A stretch of DNA of 64,000 bases from positions 124,001 through 188,000 of the forward strand of contig NZ_FNFM01000004.1 of assembly GCF_900101095.1 (NCBI RefSeq). The letters run 5' to 3'. The notes beneath the pieces are model-generated. The model made no database searches. It had not been told where the DNA came from and saw only the letters and a program-made list of their open reading frames with translations. The translations under genes and the position numbers were made by a program. Below are positions 19,521 through 29,051 of this stretch, one piece after another; within the stretch, counting starts at the first letter, position 1, and every line of letters starts with the position of its first letter. This stretch comes from Actinopolyspora mzabensis. GTDB lineage: Bacteria > Actinomycetota > Actinomycetes > Mycobacteriales > Pseudonocardiaceae.

Positions 19521-19533
19521 TTAACGGTGTTAA
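19521..19533. promoter_or_regulatory. AT-rich palindrome upstream of the P450 gene
   Basis: TTAAC-GGT-GTTAA, 37 bases before the ATG, in a locally A/T-rich stretch. It could be an operator or part of the promoter. An 11-base part (19524-19534) recurs in reverse complement at 47223-47233 between gntP and the sensor kinase gene. Confidence 0.35.
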
Positions 19534-19569
19534 CTGTGGGTGGACCGGTGTCTACCGCGAAGGGCTGTC

Positions 19570-20811
19570 ATGACTTCGTCCCAGCAGTGTCCACGTGACT
19601 CCGTCTCGGTGCTCGACAACGAGTTCCTGCAGGATCCACACGTGCATTACGCGTGGCTGCGGGAATCCGATCCCACCAGGAGAGTGGTCACCGTGACCGG
19701 GATGCCGGTATGGCTGGTGACTCGCTACGCCGATGCCAAAGCAGCACTGACCGACCCCAGGCTCAGCAAGGACTACCGCGGGATGGGGCGGATAACGGAG
19801 CGCGAGGTCGAACGGGGCGCCCAGCGGGCCGACATCTCGGAATCCGTCCAGGCTCACATGCTCAACATGGATCCGCCCGATCACACACGACTGCGCAAGT
19901 TGGTGGTCAAGGCGTTCACCGCCCGTCGTGTCGAGGCGTTGCGCCCCAGGATCGAGCAGATAACGGGCGAACTGCTCGACGAGATGGCGGCGAACGAGCA
20001 TGCCGGTGACTTCGGTATCGATCTGCTGGACGAGTTCGCCTTCCCCCTTCCCATCCGTGTGATCTGCGAACTGCTGGGCATCCCCGAGGACCGCAGGGAC
20101 GAGTTCCGCGAGTGGTCCAACACGGTGGTTTCCGGACAGGAGCCGCAGGCCGCGGAACAGGCTGCCGCGGCCATGGCGGACTACCTGCTCGAGCTGGTCG
20201 AGGAGAAACGGCGGAACCCGATGGACGATCTGCTCACGGCGCTGATCGAAGCCAGTGACGACGCGGATCGGCTCAGCGGCGAGGAGCTGATCGCCATGGT
20301 GTTCCTGCTGCTGATCGCCGGACACGAGACCACGGTCAACCTCATCGGCAACGGGGTACTGGCATTGCTGCGCGATCCGGAGCAGTACCGGCTGCTGCGT
20401 GACGAACCGGAACGGGCCGCTTCGGTGGTCGAGGAGACGTTGCGGTTCGACGGCCCCGTGAATCTGGCGACCTTCCGGTACACCACGGAACCGGTGATGG
20501 TCGGAGACGTGGAGATCCCCGCGGAAGAGCTGGTGCTGGTAGCGCTGGGGTCTGCCAACCGGGACTCGGACAAGTTCGAAACGCCCGATCGGTTCGACCA
20601 GGACCGAGCCACCAGCGGCCACCTGGCTTTCGGGCACGGTATTCATTTCTGTGTCGGAGCCCCGTTGGCACGCCTGGAAGGGCAGATAGCGCTGCGACGG
20701 CTCACGGAGCGCTTTCCCACCATGGAGCTGGCCGTGCCGGAGGAACAGCTGGCTTACCGCCCCAGCACGTTGATGCGTGGACTGGAACGGTTGCCCGTCC
20801 GGCTTTCCTGA
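19570..20811 (+). CDS. Cytochrome P450
   Basis: 413-residue soluble bacterial P450 using the ATG at 19570, with GAAGGG at 19559-19564; an earlier GTG at 19540 lacks a ribosome site. It shows the I-helix oxygen-activation motif AGHETT (250-255), the ExxR motif in VVEETLRFDG, and the heme-thiolate motif FGHGIHFCVGAPLAR with C361 as iron ligand. The style resembles the CYP107 group, but the substrate cannot be told. No ferredoxin, reductase or biosynthetic enzymes lie beside it, so it must borrow redox partners from elsewhere in the genome. A convergent hairpin separates it from aftA. Confidence 0.93.
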   Translation: MTSSQQCPRDSVSVLDNEFLQDPHVHYAWLRESDPTRRVVTVTGMPVWLVTRYADAKAALTDPRLSKDYRGMGRITEREVERGAQRADISESVQAHMLNMDPPDHTRLRKLVVKAFTARRVEALRPRIEQITGELLDEMAANEHAGDFGIDLLDEFAFPLPIRVICELLGIPEDRRDEFREWSNTVVSGQEPQAAEQAAAAMADYLLELVEEKRRNPMDDLLTALIEASDDADRLSGEELIAMVFLLLIAGHETTVNLIGNGVLALLRDPEQYRLLRDEPERAASVVEETLRFDGPVNLATFRYTTEPVMVGDVEIPAEELVLVALGSANRDSDKFETPDRFDQDRATSGHLAFGHGIHFCVGAPLARLEGQIALRRLTERFPTMELAVPEEQLAYRPSTLMRGLERLPVRLS

Positions 20812-20889
20812 TCGAAGTTTTTCGCTCGGGTTCTCGGCTCGCTCGACCGACCGGCCGTCCTCCGTTGTCGTTTCCGGTGGCGGGCCGAA

Positions 20890-20937
20890 ACCCGTTCGGG
20901 CCGGTAGACCGACCGCGGCCCTTCGGCCCGAACGGGT
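20890..20937. terminator. Bidirectional hairpin between P450 and aftA
   Basis: Perfect 13-bp inverted repeat: 20890-20902 pairs with 20925-20937 (acccgttcgggcc / ggcccgaacgggt), with one more G-C pair inside. It lies between convergent genes and very likely ends both transcripts. Confidence 0.8.
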
Positions 20938-20948
20938 AATCCGGTTCG

Positions 20949-22937
20949 TCACCGCACGACGATCACGGTGTACGGTCCAACTTCCCTGGTGGTGAACTCC
21001 GGACCTCGGAACAGCGCCGCGTCGAACAGCACCCGGTGGTTAAGCACGTTCGGCTGGGCGGGGAAAACGTCGCGTTTCAGCGTCAGCGAGAGCTGCCCCA
21101 CCGGTGGGTTCGAATCCACTGCCGTGTCCTCGCCCTCGCGGGGCACCCCGGACTCCGAGCGATGCCGGAGTACGAACACGTCCGGAGAGCGGAACGGACT
21201 GTCGCGTAGCAACTGTGCCAGCTCGGCGCTGTCCGTGGCGTCGGCCCAGCGTGCTATTTCCGCGGCGCGCTTTTCGTACTCACCCAGCGGATTGGCGTAG
21301 TGTGGCGTTTCCTGCTGGAACATCCAGTACGGTTCGAACGAGCCCAGCTTGTAGTTCGTGCTCAGCACGACGTTCTGCTGCGGATTTCGGCCGGTCATCC
21401 CGGATATGGTCGAGATGAGTTCGTCCAGCCAGGAGTTGGGTTCGTTCGGGTTCCGCGCGCCGAGGGCATTGTGGCCGGTGGGGTAGTAGTCCTCGTACGC
21501 CTCCTGGACGCGGGACTCCAACCCGGTGTTGAGCTGGTACTGCGCCACCGAGAGCGAGCCGGTCATGGCCAGCACCACCGACAGCGCAGTCAGCTGCGGT
21601 AGATACCTCCCCGGAAGTCTTCCCCGCAGCCAGTGGAGCAGCTCGACCAGTCCGAGCACGCCGGCCACGACCAGGACGCACTCCAGGGTTACGCGGAGAC
21701 GGAACGCCAGCAGCGTGGTCTCGGCGACCAGCGCCAGTGTGGACAACCCGAACCACACGTAAACGGTGACCGTCACCGTCAGCAACGCCGCCGCGAGCCG
21801 ACTGCTCGTCGCGCGAAGTATCAACCACACGAGACCGCACAGGCACAGCACCCCGAACGGGGAGAACTCGGCGAACGGCAACGGCAGGTAGGCGCTTCCC
21901 GCCGGTAAGTAGTGCTGGGCCGCGCCGCTCTCGGAGAGTCCGCCCGCGAGCAGGAACGGAGCCCACACCACCAGAGCCAACAGGCCGCTGACCACTCCGA
22001 TGGGAAGCAGCCGTAGGAACAGTTCCCACGCCGTGCGCCCGGGTGGAGCGCCGCCCGCGACTCGTGTCGCCCCGAGGACGAGGGCCATAACCACGGTCAC
22101 CAGTACCGCGAATCCGAAGTTCAGCGTGTAGGTCATCGCCGCGAAACCGACGAAGATCCCCACACCGAGCAACACACCTCGGGGCGCGCGTTCTCGTTCG
22201 GAGAGGGCGTACCAGGCCAGCACAGCCATCGGAGCCAGCAAGGCGGCTGAGGGCCAAGCGTACGGTTCCATCACGCCGTGCCGCATACCGGCCAGCATCG
22301 TCACCAGCGCGGCCAGCAGCGCCTGCTCACGAGGTAGTACCAGGCTCCACAGCGTGAAGGCCACCACCACGACCACGGCCAGCCACGTCAGCGCGTAGGG
22401 TTTGTACGCGGCCCAGCCCTCCCAGCCGATCAGGTTCGCGAATCGTCCACCGAGCCAGAACCAGCCCCAGGGGTAGTAGGGGACGATGTCCGCGTAGTTC
22501 ATGTCCGCGGGCACCAGGTTCTCCGCCATCCGGTTCAAGTACTGCAACCGGAACCCGTTGTCCACCGAGGAGCCCCCGTAGTAGAGCCGGGTGCGTTGCA
22601 GCGGCGTGGCAAGCAGCAGCGTGGTCAGCGCGGTGAGGGCGGTCCAGAGCCCGAGGAGGCGCAACCTCCCGTTTCCGATCCTTCTCCCGAGAGCCGGCGG
22701 CACCAGGAGCAGCAGCAGAAGTACGGTGGAACCGAGAACGGCAAGGGCTTCGGGGGCGTTACCGGGTTCGGAGATTCCCGGCTGAACGATGACGAACTGC
22801 AGCAATACACTGAGCACGACCGTGATTCCCGTGCCCAGCAAAAGTTCGAGGACCGTGCGACCGCCGGAAAGTCTCGGCATCGAGTCCGGGAAGCTCCGCT
22901 CCGTGTTGTCCGTTCCGATCGAGCTGGAACTCGGCAA
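20949..22937 (-). CDS. aftA: AftA-family galactan 5-O-arabinofuranosyltransferase
   Basis: About 662 residues from a TTG at 22937 with GGGAG seven bases upstream. The frame stays open to 23081, but that start would overlap the divergent gene. Roughly a dozen hydrophobic segments fill residues about 20-450, and a soluble C-terminal domain follows. Loop sequences between the first membrane spans, such as RLYYGGSSVDNGFRLQY and MNYADIVPYYPWGWFWLGG, match the GT85 arabinofuranosyltransferase AftA, which adds the first arabinose from decaprenyl-phosphoarabinose to galactan. This implies an arabinogalactan wall. The exact start is uncertain (an ATG at 22880 is another option). Confidence 0.85.
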   Translation of the reverse strand: MPSSSSIGTDNTERSFPDSMPRLSGGRTVLELLLGTGITVVLSVLLQFVIVQPGISEPGNAPEALAVLGSTVLLLLLLVPPALGRRIGNGRLRLLGLWTALTALTTLLLATPLQRTRLYYGGSSVDNGFRLQYLNRMAENLVPADMNYADIVPYYPWGWFWLGGRFANLIGWEGWAAYKPYALTWLAVVVVVAFTLWSLVLPREQALLAALVTMLAGMRHGVMEPYAWPSAALLAPMAVLAWYALSERERAPRGVLLGVGIFVGFAAMTYTLNFGFAVLVTVVMALVLGATRVAGGAPPGRTAWELFLRLLPIGVVSGLLALVVWAPFLLAGGLSESGAAQHYLPAGSAYLPLPFAEFSPFGVLCLCGLVWLILRATSSRLAAALLTVTVTVYVWFGLSTLALVAETTLLAFRLRVTLECVLVVAGVLGLVELLHWLRGRLPGRYLPQLTALSVVLAMTGSLSVAQYQLNTGLESRVQEAYEDYYPTGHNALGARNPNEPNSWLDELISTISGMTGRNPQQNVVLSTNYKLGSFEPYWMFQQETPHYANPLGEYEKRAAEIARWADATDSAELAQLLRDSPFRSPDVFVLRHRSESGVPREGEDTAVDSNPPVGQLSLTLKRDVFPAQPNVLNHRVLFDAALFRGPEFTTREVGPYTVIVVR

Positions 22938-23069
22938 GGTGCCACTCCCGGTCCTGAGAATTCGATGATGGATGTCACGCACAATAACGACAGTTGAACG
23001 TCTGTGCTCTCGTGACCCCGGACAGTAGTTGTCCGTGGCCGATTCACCGGTTCGTTCGGAGGAGGCTCG

Positions 23070-23672
23070 GTGTCGGAACAACCGGTCGAGGGACCGGAGG
23101 AGGGGTACGCGGCCGAACGTGATGCGGTCGCGCGGCGACAGCTACGAACACGGCTGCCGCGCCCCGGGGTGGTGTTCGGTGCGGATCTGTTGCCCGCCCT
23201 GAGCGTGTTGTCGCTGGTGACCTTGCTGGGATTTCCGCTCGGCTGGATCTGGGCCCGCCTGGCACCGCCACAGGAAAGCACCATGACCCGAGATGGTGAG
23301 CTGGTTCCGGTGCTTGTCGAGAGCTACCACGGATTCGACGGGCTGGCGGTTTTCCTGCTGCTGAGTTCTGCCTGTGGCGTGCTCGTCGCCGCGGCGGTCT
23401 GGCAGCTGCGTGGTCGCAGGGGGCCCGTGCTGCTCGTGGCGACGGCGCTGGGTTCGTTGTTGTCGGCCTGGCTGGGAATGCGGCTCGGCACTTCGTTCGC
23501 CGCCGGTATGTACCCGGTGCCGGACACGCTGCGTCCCGGGGATCTGGTGACTGTGGCGCCCCGGTTGGGCACGTGGGTCGCCTTGTTGGGGCAACCCCTG
23601 ACCGGCGCGCTGACCTACGGGCTCCTCGTTTCGTGGAACGGCCTGGACGATCTCGGCAGGAGACGAGGTTGA
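23070..23672 (+). CDS. DUF2567 family membrane protein
   Basis: 200 residues from GTG 23070 with GGAGG upstream. The charged N-terminus (about 1-38) is followed by four hydrophobic segments (about 40-62, 92-112, 118-138 and 165-190). A periplasmic-side loop contains VPVLVESYHGFDG. The pattern fits DUF2567, an actinobacterial family of unknown role. It is divergent from aftA, so a link to cell-wall work is possible but unproven. Confidence 0.7.
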   Translation: MSEQPVEGPEEGYAAERDAVARRQLRTRLPRPGVVFGADLLPALSVLSLVTLLGFPLGWIWARLAPPQESTMTRDGELVPVLVESYHGFDGLAVFLLLSSACGVLVAAAVWQLRGRRGPVLLVATALGSLLSAWLGMRLGTSFAAGMYPVPDTLRPGDLVTVAPRLGTWVALLGQPLTGALTYGLLVSWNGLDDLGRRRG

Positions 23673-23772
23673 TCGGGTTGACAGCACCTCTGTTCCCGAG
23701 GTCCTTGCCCGGGCGAAGCAGGTGATTCCGGAGCGGAGACCTCGCCACGTCGGCCCGGTAGCAGGCGCTCCG

Positions 23773-24726
23773 TCAGCCCGGTAGCAGTCGCAGCGAACGC
23801 AGTGCGCGTTCCATCGTGTCCGGTGTCTCGGCCCCGTCGAACTCCTGGTCCGCCATGCCCACCAGAATCGCGGTGCCCTGCTGGTACGGCAGGGCCATCG
23901 CGCCGATGTAGGCGGACTCGGTGATGCACGTTTCCGTGGTTGCCGGAACGATCTCCGCACTGACGAAGGTGGCTGTCAGCTTTCCGTCGTCGAGTGTCAC
24001 CTGCCGTGGTTCTTGCTGTTTCAGCCGTGGCGGCGTCCCGTCACTGGTGGTCCAGAGCATGTTCCCGAGCTTGTCGATGGTCTTTCTGCCTGCTTTGGCG
24101 TTGTCGGCCATCGTCGAGGAGGTCAGACCGATCAGGGCGCGGAACGATTGCGGTGCCCGGTCGCAGAAGCCCTCCATGTACAGCGAGTATCCGCTCAGGG
24201 TGACCGTCTCGGCCGAGGAGTTTCCCAGCCGGTTGACCGCGTCGGGGTGCGGCGTCCAGTCGCTGGGAACGTCGTATGCCACACCGGTCTCCCGAACCGG
24301 GACGGACTGCCAACCGGGAATCGCCGCGGGGACGGACCGCCGCGAGTCGGCGGTGGTGCTCGTGGAGCCAGCCGCGACGGATCCGTTTCCGTCACCCTCG
24401 TCATCGAGGTTGACCAGTACCAGTGTGGTGATGATGATGACCACGCTGGCTATCGCGGTCGAGACCACGGCGATGGTCGGGCCACGGCTCCGTTCGGGCG
24501 GAGCCGCCGATTCCCCCCGGGGCAGAGGCCATGACGGCGTGCCGTACCGGTTCGACGCCGCCTGCGGCGCTGCGGACGAGGCGCCGTGCCGGGAGTGACC
24601 GTACGGGGGTTGTTCGGCGGCGGGGGACCCGTCCCTGGGGACGGGTTGCCCGGTCAGCGGATCGTAGTAGCGCTGCGCGCCGCCGTCCGGTCCCGTCCAA
24701 CTGTTGGACCCGCCAGGTAACGACAT
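23773..24726 (-). CDS. Single-pass membrane protein with proline-rich cytoplasmic N-terminus and extracellular domain, function unknown
   Basis: 317 residues from ATG 24726. Residues 1-82 are Pro/Gly/Ser-rich, starting with a PGGSNSWTGPDGGAQRYYDPLTGQP stretch (quoted: RYYDPLTGQPVPRDG). One transmembrane helix sits at about 84-105 (IAVVSTAIASVVIIITTLVLV). The outer part begins with a Ser/Thr linker and then a compact domain (about 130-317) with Cys pairs (FCDRAP, TCITES). This resembles the anchored DUF8017-type proteins common in actinomycetes. A -10-like TAGGAT lies eight bases before the start. No function is assignable. Confidence 0.65.
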   Translation of the reverse strand: MSLPGGSNSWTGPDGGAQRYYDPLTGQPVPRDGSPAAEQPPYGHSRHGASSAAPQAASNRYGTPSWPLPRGESAAPPERSRGPTIAVVSTAIASVVIIITTLVLVNLDDEGDGNGSVAAGSTSTTADSRRSVPAAIPGWQSVPVRETGVAYDVPSDWTPHPDAVNRLGNSSAETVTLSGYSLYMEGFCDRAPQSFRALIGLTSSTMADNAKAGRKTIDKLGNMLWTTSDGTPPRLKQQEPRQVTLDDGKLTATFVSAEIVPATTETCITESAYIGAMALPYQQGTAILVGMADQEFDGAETPDTMERALRSLRLLPG

Positions 24727-24789
24727 GGTTCGTGATCCTAGCGAGTACCGCGCATCGCGTGTCGGGTCCTCGCGTGATCGCGTCGGGAA

Positions 24790-25470
24790 TCAGTTGGTTC
24801 CCGCGTGTTCGGCGAATTCGGACAGCTGGGCGGGAACGGCGCGCAGCCTCCGCACGAACTCGGTCTCCCGGTTGATCAGCGAGCGGATCTCGCGCATCCG
24901 TGCCACCGGGTCGGTCTCGGCGAGCAGGTCCTGGCGGTCGTCCGGTGCGAGAACGCAGTTCTCCGCCAGCGCGTAGGAGAGTGCCGCGAACTCGGTGCTC
25001 TCGTCGGGGGTGGTGGTGCCCTCCACCCGGAGTCCGGTCGCCAGGTAGCGCTCCTGGGCGGCTCGGGCCGAGGCCGACAGCCTCTCCCTGAGCTGTTCGG
25101 AGTCCTGCTGCGGAGTGCTGTCCGGCAACCACTCCACGCGGGCCATCAGATAGGGGGCCGCCTCGGTGTCCAGTTGCAACAGTCGGAAGCGGTCCCGACC
25201 GGTGGTGGTGATGTCGTAGCGCCCCTCGGGGAGCTGCTGCACCTCGTCGAGGTGCGCGGAGCACCCGACCTCGTACATCGCGTCGACGTTGTCCTCGCCG
25301 ACCTCCCAGCCCTGGCGGATGCCGATCACACCGAACCTGCGGCCGGGTACGACTTCGTTGACCAGATCCATCACGAGTTGCCGGTAGCGTGCCTCGAAGA
25401 TGTGCAGCGGTAGGGAACCGCCCGGCAACAGCACGTTACCCAGCGGAAACAACGGAAGCGTTTCAGTCAC
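24790..25470 (-). CDS. LON N-terminal (substrate-binding) domain protein
   Basis: 226 residues from GTG 25470. Begins LPLFPLGNVLLPGGSLPLHIFEARYRQLV, the signature of the Lon protease N-terminal domain (quoted in parts: FPLGNVLLPG, LHIFEARYRQLV). There is no AAA or protease domain, so this is a stand-alone LON-substrate-binding-like protein, widespread in actinobacteria; its role is unclear. A TAGGTT hexamer on the minus strand (25477-25482) lies exactly six bases before the start with no ribosome site, suggesting a leaderless mRNA. Confidence 0.85.
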   Translation of the reverse strand: MTETLPLFPLGNVLLPGGSLPLHIFEARYRQLVMDLVNEVVPGRRFGVIGIRQGWEVGEDNVDAMYEVGCSAHLDEVQQLPEGRYDITTTGRDRFRLLQLDTEAAPYLMARVEWLPDSTPQQDSEQLRERLSASARAAQERYLATGLRVEGTTTPDESTEFAALSYALAENCVLAPDDRQDLLAETDPVARMREIRSLINRETEFVRRLRAVPAQLSEFAEHAGTN

Positions 25471-25534
25471 ACCACCAACCTACTTGTACTGTCGTCGCGC
25501 TGACCAGCAGAGCCGCTCCAGCGGCACTCCGGGG

Positions 25535-26251
25535 TCATCCGGGCGGGCGCAGCACCGCGAACCTGTCCGTGATCTGCAGGTCGCGCGAGGTGAACCGGAA
25601 AAGCGCCGGTGGTCGACCCCCCGACGGGCCCGCTGCCACGGTCTCCCCCGTCGTCTCCAACGCGCCCCGTCGGGACAGCACACGTTGCAGGTTAGTGGCC
25701 GATACCCGGTATCCCAGGGCGGCCGAGTAGAGGTCACGCAGTTCGGAGACGGTGAATTTCGGCGGAGCCAGCGCGAAGCCGATGTTGGTGTAGGACAGTT
25801 TGGAGCGCAGGCGTTCCCGCCCCGCCAGCAGGATCTCCTCGTGGTCGAACGCCGTTTCCGGTAGTGCTTCGACGGGGTGCCAGGCGGTGTCGTCCGGCAG
25901 CTCCGGATCCGTGTCGCAGGGGATCAACCCGAGGAACGCGGTGACCACGATGCGCTTGTCCGGGACTCTGCCGGGGGAACTGAACACCGCCAGCTGCTCC
26001 ACGTGTGTGAGCTCGCGCACGTCGACCTTTTCGGCGAGCTGTCTGCGGATGGAGGATTCCACCGTTTCGTCGGGGCCGAGCCTGCCGCCCGGAAGTGCCC
26101 AACGGTTCGGATGGGGTGGTCGGGCGCGTTGCCACAACAGTGCCTTCAGGGAGCCCTGCCGTACCTGCACGACTCCCGCCAGTACCTCGTGGCCCGTGAT
26201 TTGGCTCGTATCGCGCTTCCGATGCCCCGGCGGCGTGTTAGTATTGGACAC
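25535..26251 (-). CDS. nrtR: NrtR-type Nudix-domain transcriptional regulator of NAD synthesis
   Basis: 238 residues from GTG 26251. The N-terminal Nudix-like domain (about 20-150) includes the partial Nudix box GGRLGPDETVES followed by RRQLAEKVDV, where catalytic glutamates of the REUXEE core are replaced by Q and K. The C-terminal part (about 155-238) is a winged helix (FTVSELRDLYSAALGYRVSATNLQRVL, quoted as TVSELRDLYSAALG). NrtR proteins bind ADP-ribose and repress NAD genes; loss of catalytic residues fits a sensor. It is divergent from nadABC, the strongest support for the role. The -10-like TAGGAT lies seven bases before the start. Confidence 0.87.
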   Translation of the reverse strand: MSNTNTPPGHRKRDTSQITGHEVLAGVVQVRQGSLKALLWQRARPPHPNRWALPGGRLGPDETVESSIRRQLAEKVDVRELTHVEQLAVFSSPGRVPDKRIVVTAFLGLIPCDTDPELPDDTAWHPVEALPETAFDHEEILLAGRERLRSKLSYTNIGFALAPPKFTVSELRDLYSAALGYRVSATNLQRVLSRRGALETTGETVAAGPSGGRPPALFRFTSRDLQITDRFAVLRPPG

Positions 26252-26274
26252 GTTTTCGATCCTAAGACGAAAAC
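26252..26274. promoter_or_regulatory. Candidate NrtR operator between nrtR and nadA
   Basis: Perfect inverted repeat GTTTTCG (26252-26258) and CGAAAAC (26268-26274) with a 9-base spacer. It touches the nrtR start codon, its spacer contains the minus-strand -10 (TAGGAT, 26259-26264), and a plus-strand -10-like TAGTAT lies just upstream at 26239-26244. A protein bound here could block both promoters. Assignment to NrtR is inference from position. Confidence 0.6.
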
Positions 26275-26373
26275 CCTGGTGGCGAAATCAGGAGTTCGAC
26301 AACCCGGTGATCAACCGGGCCCGCGGGGAATCGGCGCGGTGGTTCGACCACTCGTGTCGGTGAGGAGGAGGAC

Positions 26374-27450
26374 ATGGCCGCGACAGCAGCCACCGCCGGT
26401 GGTTACGGCAACCCGGCCGAACTCGACACCGCAGAGCTGCGGCGCACCGAAGACGGTTACACGGGTGTTCCCGGTAACGCGGCGTGGGCGGCCGAGGTCC
26501 GTCGGCTGGCCGAGCAGCTGGACGCCGTACTGCTCGCGCACAACTACCAGCTGCCCGAGATCCAGGACGTCGCCGACCACACCGGCGATTCGTTGGCGCT
26601 CAGCAGGATCGCCGCCGAGAGCGCGGCGAGCACGATCGTCTTCTGCGGCGTGCACTTCATGGCCGAGACCGCCAAGATCCTCAGCCCGGACAAGACAGTG
26701 CTGATTCCCGACGAGCGGGCGGGGTGCTCACTGGCGGACTCGATCACCGCCGACGATCTTCGTGCCTGGAAGGCCGACTTCGTGCGAGCGGGTGAGCCCG
26801 AGCCGGTGGTGGTCTCATACGTCAACACCACGGCCGAGGTCAAGGCCGAAACCGATGTATGCTGCACCTCCTCGAACGCGGTCGAGGTAGTGCGCTCGAT
26901 TCCGGAGGAACGTCCGGTGCTGTTCTGTCCGGATCAGTTCCTCGGCGCGCACGTGCAGCGGGAGACCGGTAGGCCGAACCTGCACGTCTGGGCGGGCGAG
27001 TGCCACGTGCACGCCGGAATCAACGGTGCCGAACTCGCCGAGCGTGCCGCCGCCGAGCCGGAGTCCGAGTTGTTCATCCACCCGGAGTGCGGTTGTGCCA
27101 CCTCGGCGCTTTACCTGGCCGGGGACGGGACCGTGGACTCCGAGCGGGTCAGGATCCTGTCGACCGGTGGGATGCTCGACGCGGCGCACCGAACCGGTGC
27201 GTCCTCGGTGCTGGTCGCCACCGAGGTCGGGATGCTGCACCAGCTGCGCACGGCTGCTCCGGAGGTGGACTTCCGCCCGGTGAACGACCGGGCCTCCTGC
27301 AAGTACATGAAGATGATCACTCCTGCCGCGCTGTTGCGCTGCCTGACCGAGCAGGCCGACGAGGTCAACGTCGATACCGAAACGGCGCGGCGTGCTCGCT
27401 CGGCCGTGGAGCGGATGATCAGCATCGGCCGGCCCGGTGGTGGCGAATGA
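26374..27450 (+). CDS. nadA: Quinolinate synthase A
   Basis: 358 residues from ATG 26374 with GAGGAGGAG upstream. It condenses iminoaspartate with dihydroxyacetone phosphate to quinolinate using an oxygen-sensitive [4Fe-4S] cluster. The three cluster cysteines are expected in [16 protein letters not shown] and RASCKYMKM; all three motifs are present. Others are [17 protein letters not shown] and [20 protein letters not shown] (20 residues). It overlaps nadB by four bases (ATGA). The 120-base leader after the operator shows no obvious gene. Confidence 0.97.
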   Translation: MAATAATAGGYGNPAELDTAELRRTEDGYTGVPGNAAWAAEVRRLAEQLDAVLLAHNYQLPEIQDVADHTGDSLALSRIAAESAASTIVFCGVHFMAETAKILSPDKTVLIPDERAGCSLADSITADDLRAWKADFVRAGEPEPVVVSYVNTTAEVKAETDVCCTSSNAVEVVRSIPEERPVLFCPDQFLGAHVQRETGRPNLHVWAGECHVHAGINGAELAERAAAEPESELFIHPECGCATSALYLAGDGTVDSERVRILSTGGMLDAAHRTGASSVLVATEVGMLHQLRTAAPEVDFRPVNDRASCKYMKMITPAALLRCLTEQADEVNVDTETARRARSAVERMISIGRPGGGE

Positions 27451-29051
27451 CCTGGCACGCGGGTGCGGACCTGCTGATCGTCGGAACCGGTGTCGCCGGG
27501 TTGACCGCCGCGCTGCGCGCCCGGGAGTGCGGTCTGCGCGTGCTGGTGGTGTCCAAGGAAGCCGCCGGTGTCGGGAACACCGAATGGGCACAGGGCGGTA
27601 TCGCCGTGGTCAGGTCGGAGGAGTGCGATCCCTCCGACAGCGTTCGACAGCACGTGCGGGACACCCTCGAGGCAGGTGCCGGGCTCTGTTCCACCTCGGC
27701 GGTGCGCACGATACTCGGGGACGGAGCGGACGCGGTGCGTCGGCTGTGCGCCGCGGGCGCGCGGTTCGACGGTGCGGCATCCGGGGCGCTCTCGCGTACG
27801 CGCGAGGGCGGACACAGCGCGTTCCGCGTGATTCACGCCGGTGGTGACGCGACCGGTGCCGAGGTGCAGCGTGCCCTGGTCGAGGCAGGCACCGAGGCGG
27901 GAATCCCGATTCTGGAGAACCACTGCGTGGTCGAGCTCTCGCACACCGAGTGGGGAGCGGTCGGTGGCGCGCTCGTACTCGACCACGCGGGCAGACCCGG
28001 TCTCGTACAGGCGCCCGCCGTGTTGCTGGCCACCGGTGGGCTCGGTCAGCTGTACCGGGCGACGACCAATCCGGAGGTCGCGACCGGGGACGGTGTGGCG
28101 CTCGGGCTGCGCGCCGGGGCCGCGGTCTCGGACCTGGAGTTCGTCCAGTTCCACCCGACCGTGCTGCACACCTCCGCCCCCGAGCGTGGGAGCCGACCGT
28201 TGATCACCGAGGCGGTTCGGGGCGAGGGAGCCGTGCTACTGGATTCCCGAGGTGAACCGGTGATGGCGGGCAGGCACCCGATGGGGGATCTGGCTCCCCG
28301 CGACGTCGTTTCCGCCGCGATCAACGAGAAACTCGCCGAGACCGGCTCGGAATCGGTCTACCTCGACGCGACCGGGCTCGGCGACGGATTCGTCGCGCGT
28401 TTCCCGACCGTGTACGCGGCGTGTCGGGACGCCGGGATCGATCCGTTGGTCGACCCCATTCCGGTCACCACGGCCGCGCACTACTCCTGCGGCGGGATCA
28501 TGTGTGATGTCGACGGCAGAACCGGGGTGACGGGCCTGTACGTCGCGGGTGAGGTCGCCCGTACCGGGCTGCACGGTGCCAACAGGCTAGCCTCCAACAG
28601 CCTGTTGGAAGGACTGGTACTCGGTACCCGTTCCGCCGACGCCGCGCTGCGCGATCTCCGGTCGGGTTCGCTGCGCCGGGGTTCGGTGCTCACCGAACGC
28701 CCGCCCGCCGCCGCCGTGGTCGAGCGCTCCCGGCTGCAACAGCTCATGAGCGGATACGCCGGTATCGGACGGCACGCCGACGGGCTGCGACAGGCCGAGT
28801 CCGGGCTGGACGCCGCGGCCGTGGTGCGACCGTTGCGGACTCGTGCGGAAGTCGAGGACGCCGCTCTCGGGCTCACGGCCCACGCGCTGCTCGCCGCGGC
28901 GGCGGACCGGACCGAGTCCCGTGGCTGCCACCGGCGCTACGATCACCCCGAAACCGATGATCTGCGGTGGGGGCGCCCCAATCCGTTGCGGCTGGACGTG
29001 TCCGGCTGGTTGATCCGTTCCACTCCGGAGGAATCGAGGAAAGTGGCTTGA
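27447..29051 (+). CDS. nadB: L-aspartate oxidase
   Basis: 534-residue flavoprotein that oxidises L-aspartate to iminoaspartate for NadA. The FAD loop is [18 protein letters not shown] near the N-terminus. Substrate-site motifs are [35 protein letters not shown] and [16 protein letters not shown], with the family ending motif [15 protein letters not shown]. The start overlaps nadA; the long open frame before 27447 is coincidental. Its stop overlaps the TTG start of nadC. Confidence 0.96.
   Translation: MTWHAGADLLIVGTGVAGLTAALRARECGLRVLVVSKEAAGVGNTEWAQGGIAVVRSEECDPSDSVRQHVRDTLEAGAGLCSTSAVRTILGDGADAVRRLCAAGARFDGAASGALSRTREGGHSAFRVIHAGGDATGAEVQRALVEAGTEAGIPILENHCVVELSHTEWGAVGGALVLDHAGRPGLVQAPAVLLATGGLGQLYRATTNPEVATGDGVALGLRAGAAVSDLEFVQFHPTVLHTSAPERGSRPLITEAVRGEGAVLLDSRGEPVMAGRHPMGDLAPRDVVSAAINEKLAETGSESVYLDATGLGDGFVARFPTVYAACRDAGIDPLVDPIPVTTAAHYSCGGIMCDVDGRTGVTGLYVAGEVARTGLHGANRLASNSLLEGLVLGTRSADAALRDLRSGSLRRGSVLTERPPAAAVVERSRLQQLMSGYAGIGRHADGLRQAESGLDAAAVVRPLRTRAEVEDAALGLTAHALLAAAADRTESRGCHRRYDHPETDDLRWGRPNPLRLDVSGWLIRSTPEESRKVA

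Noticed and set aside
19540-20811. A secondary-metabolite gene cluster around the P450
   Set aside because: Neighbours are dnaE and aftA; no synthase, tailoring or resistance genes are adjacent.
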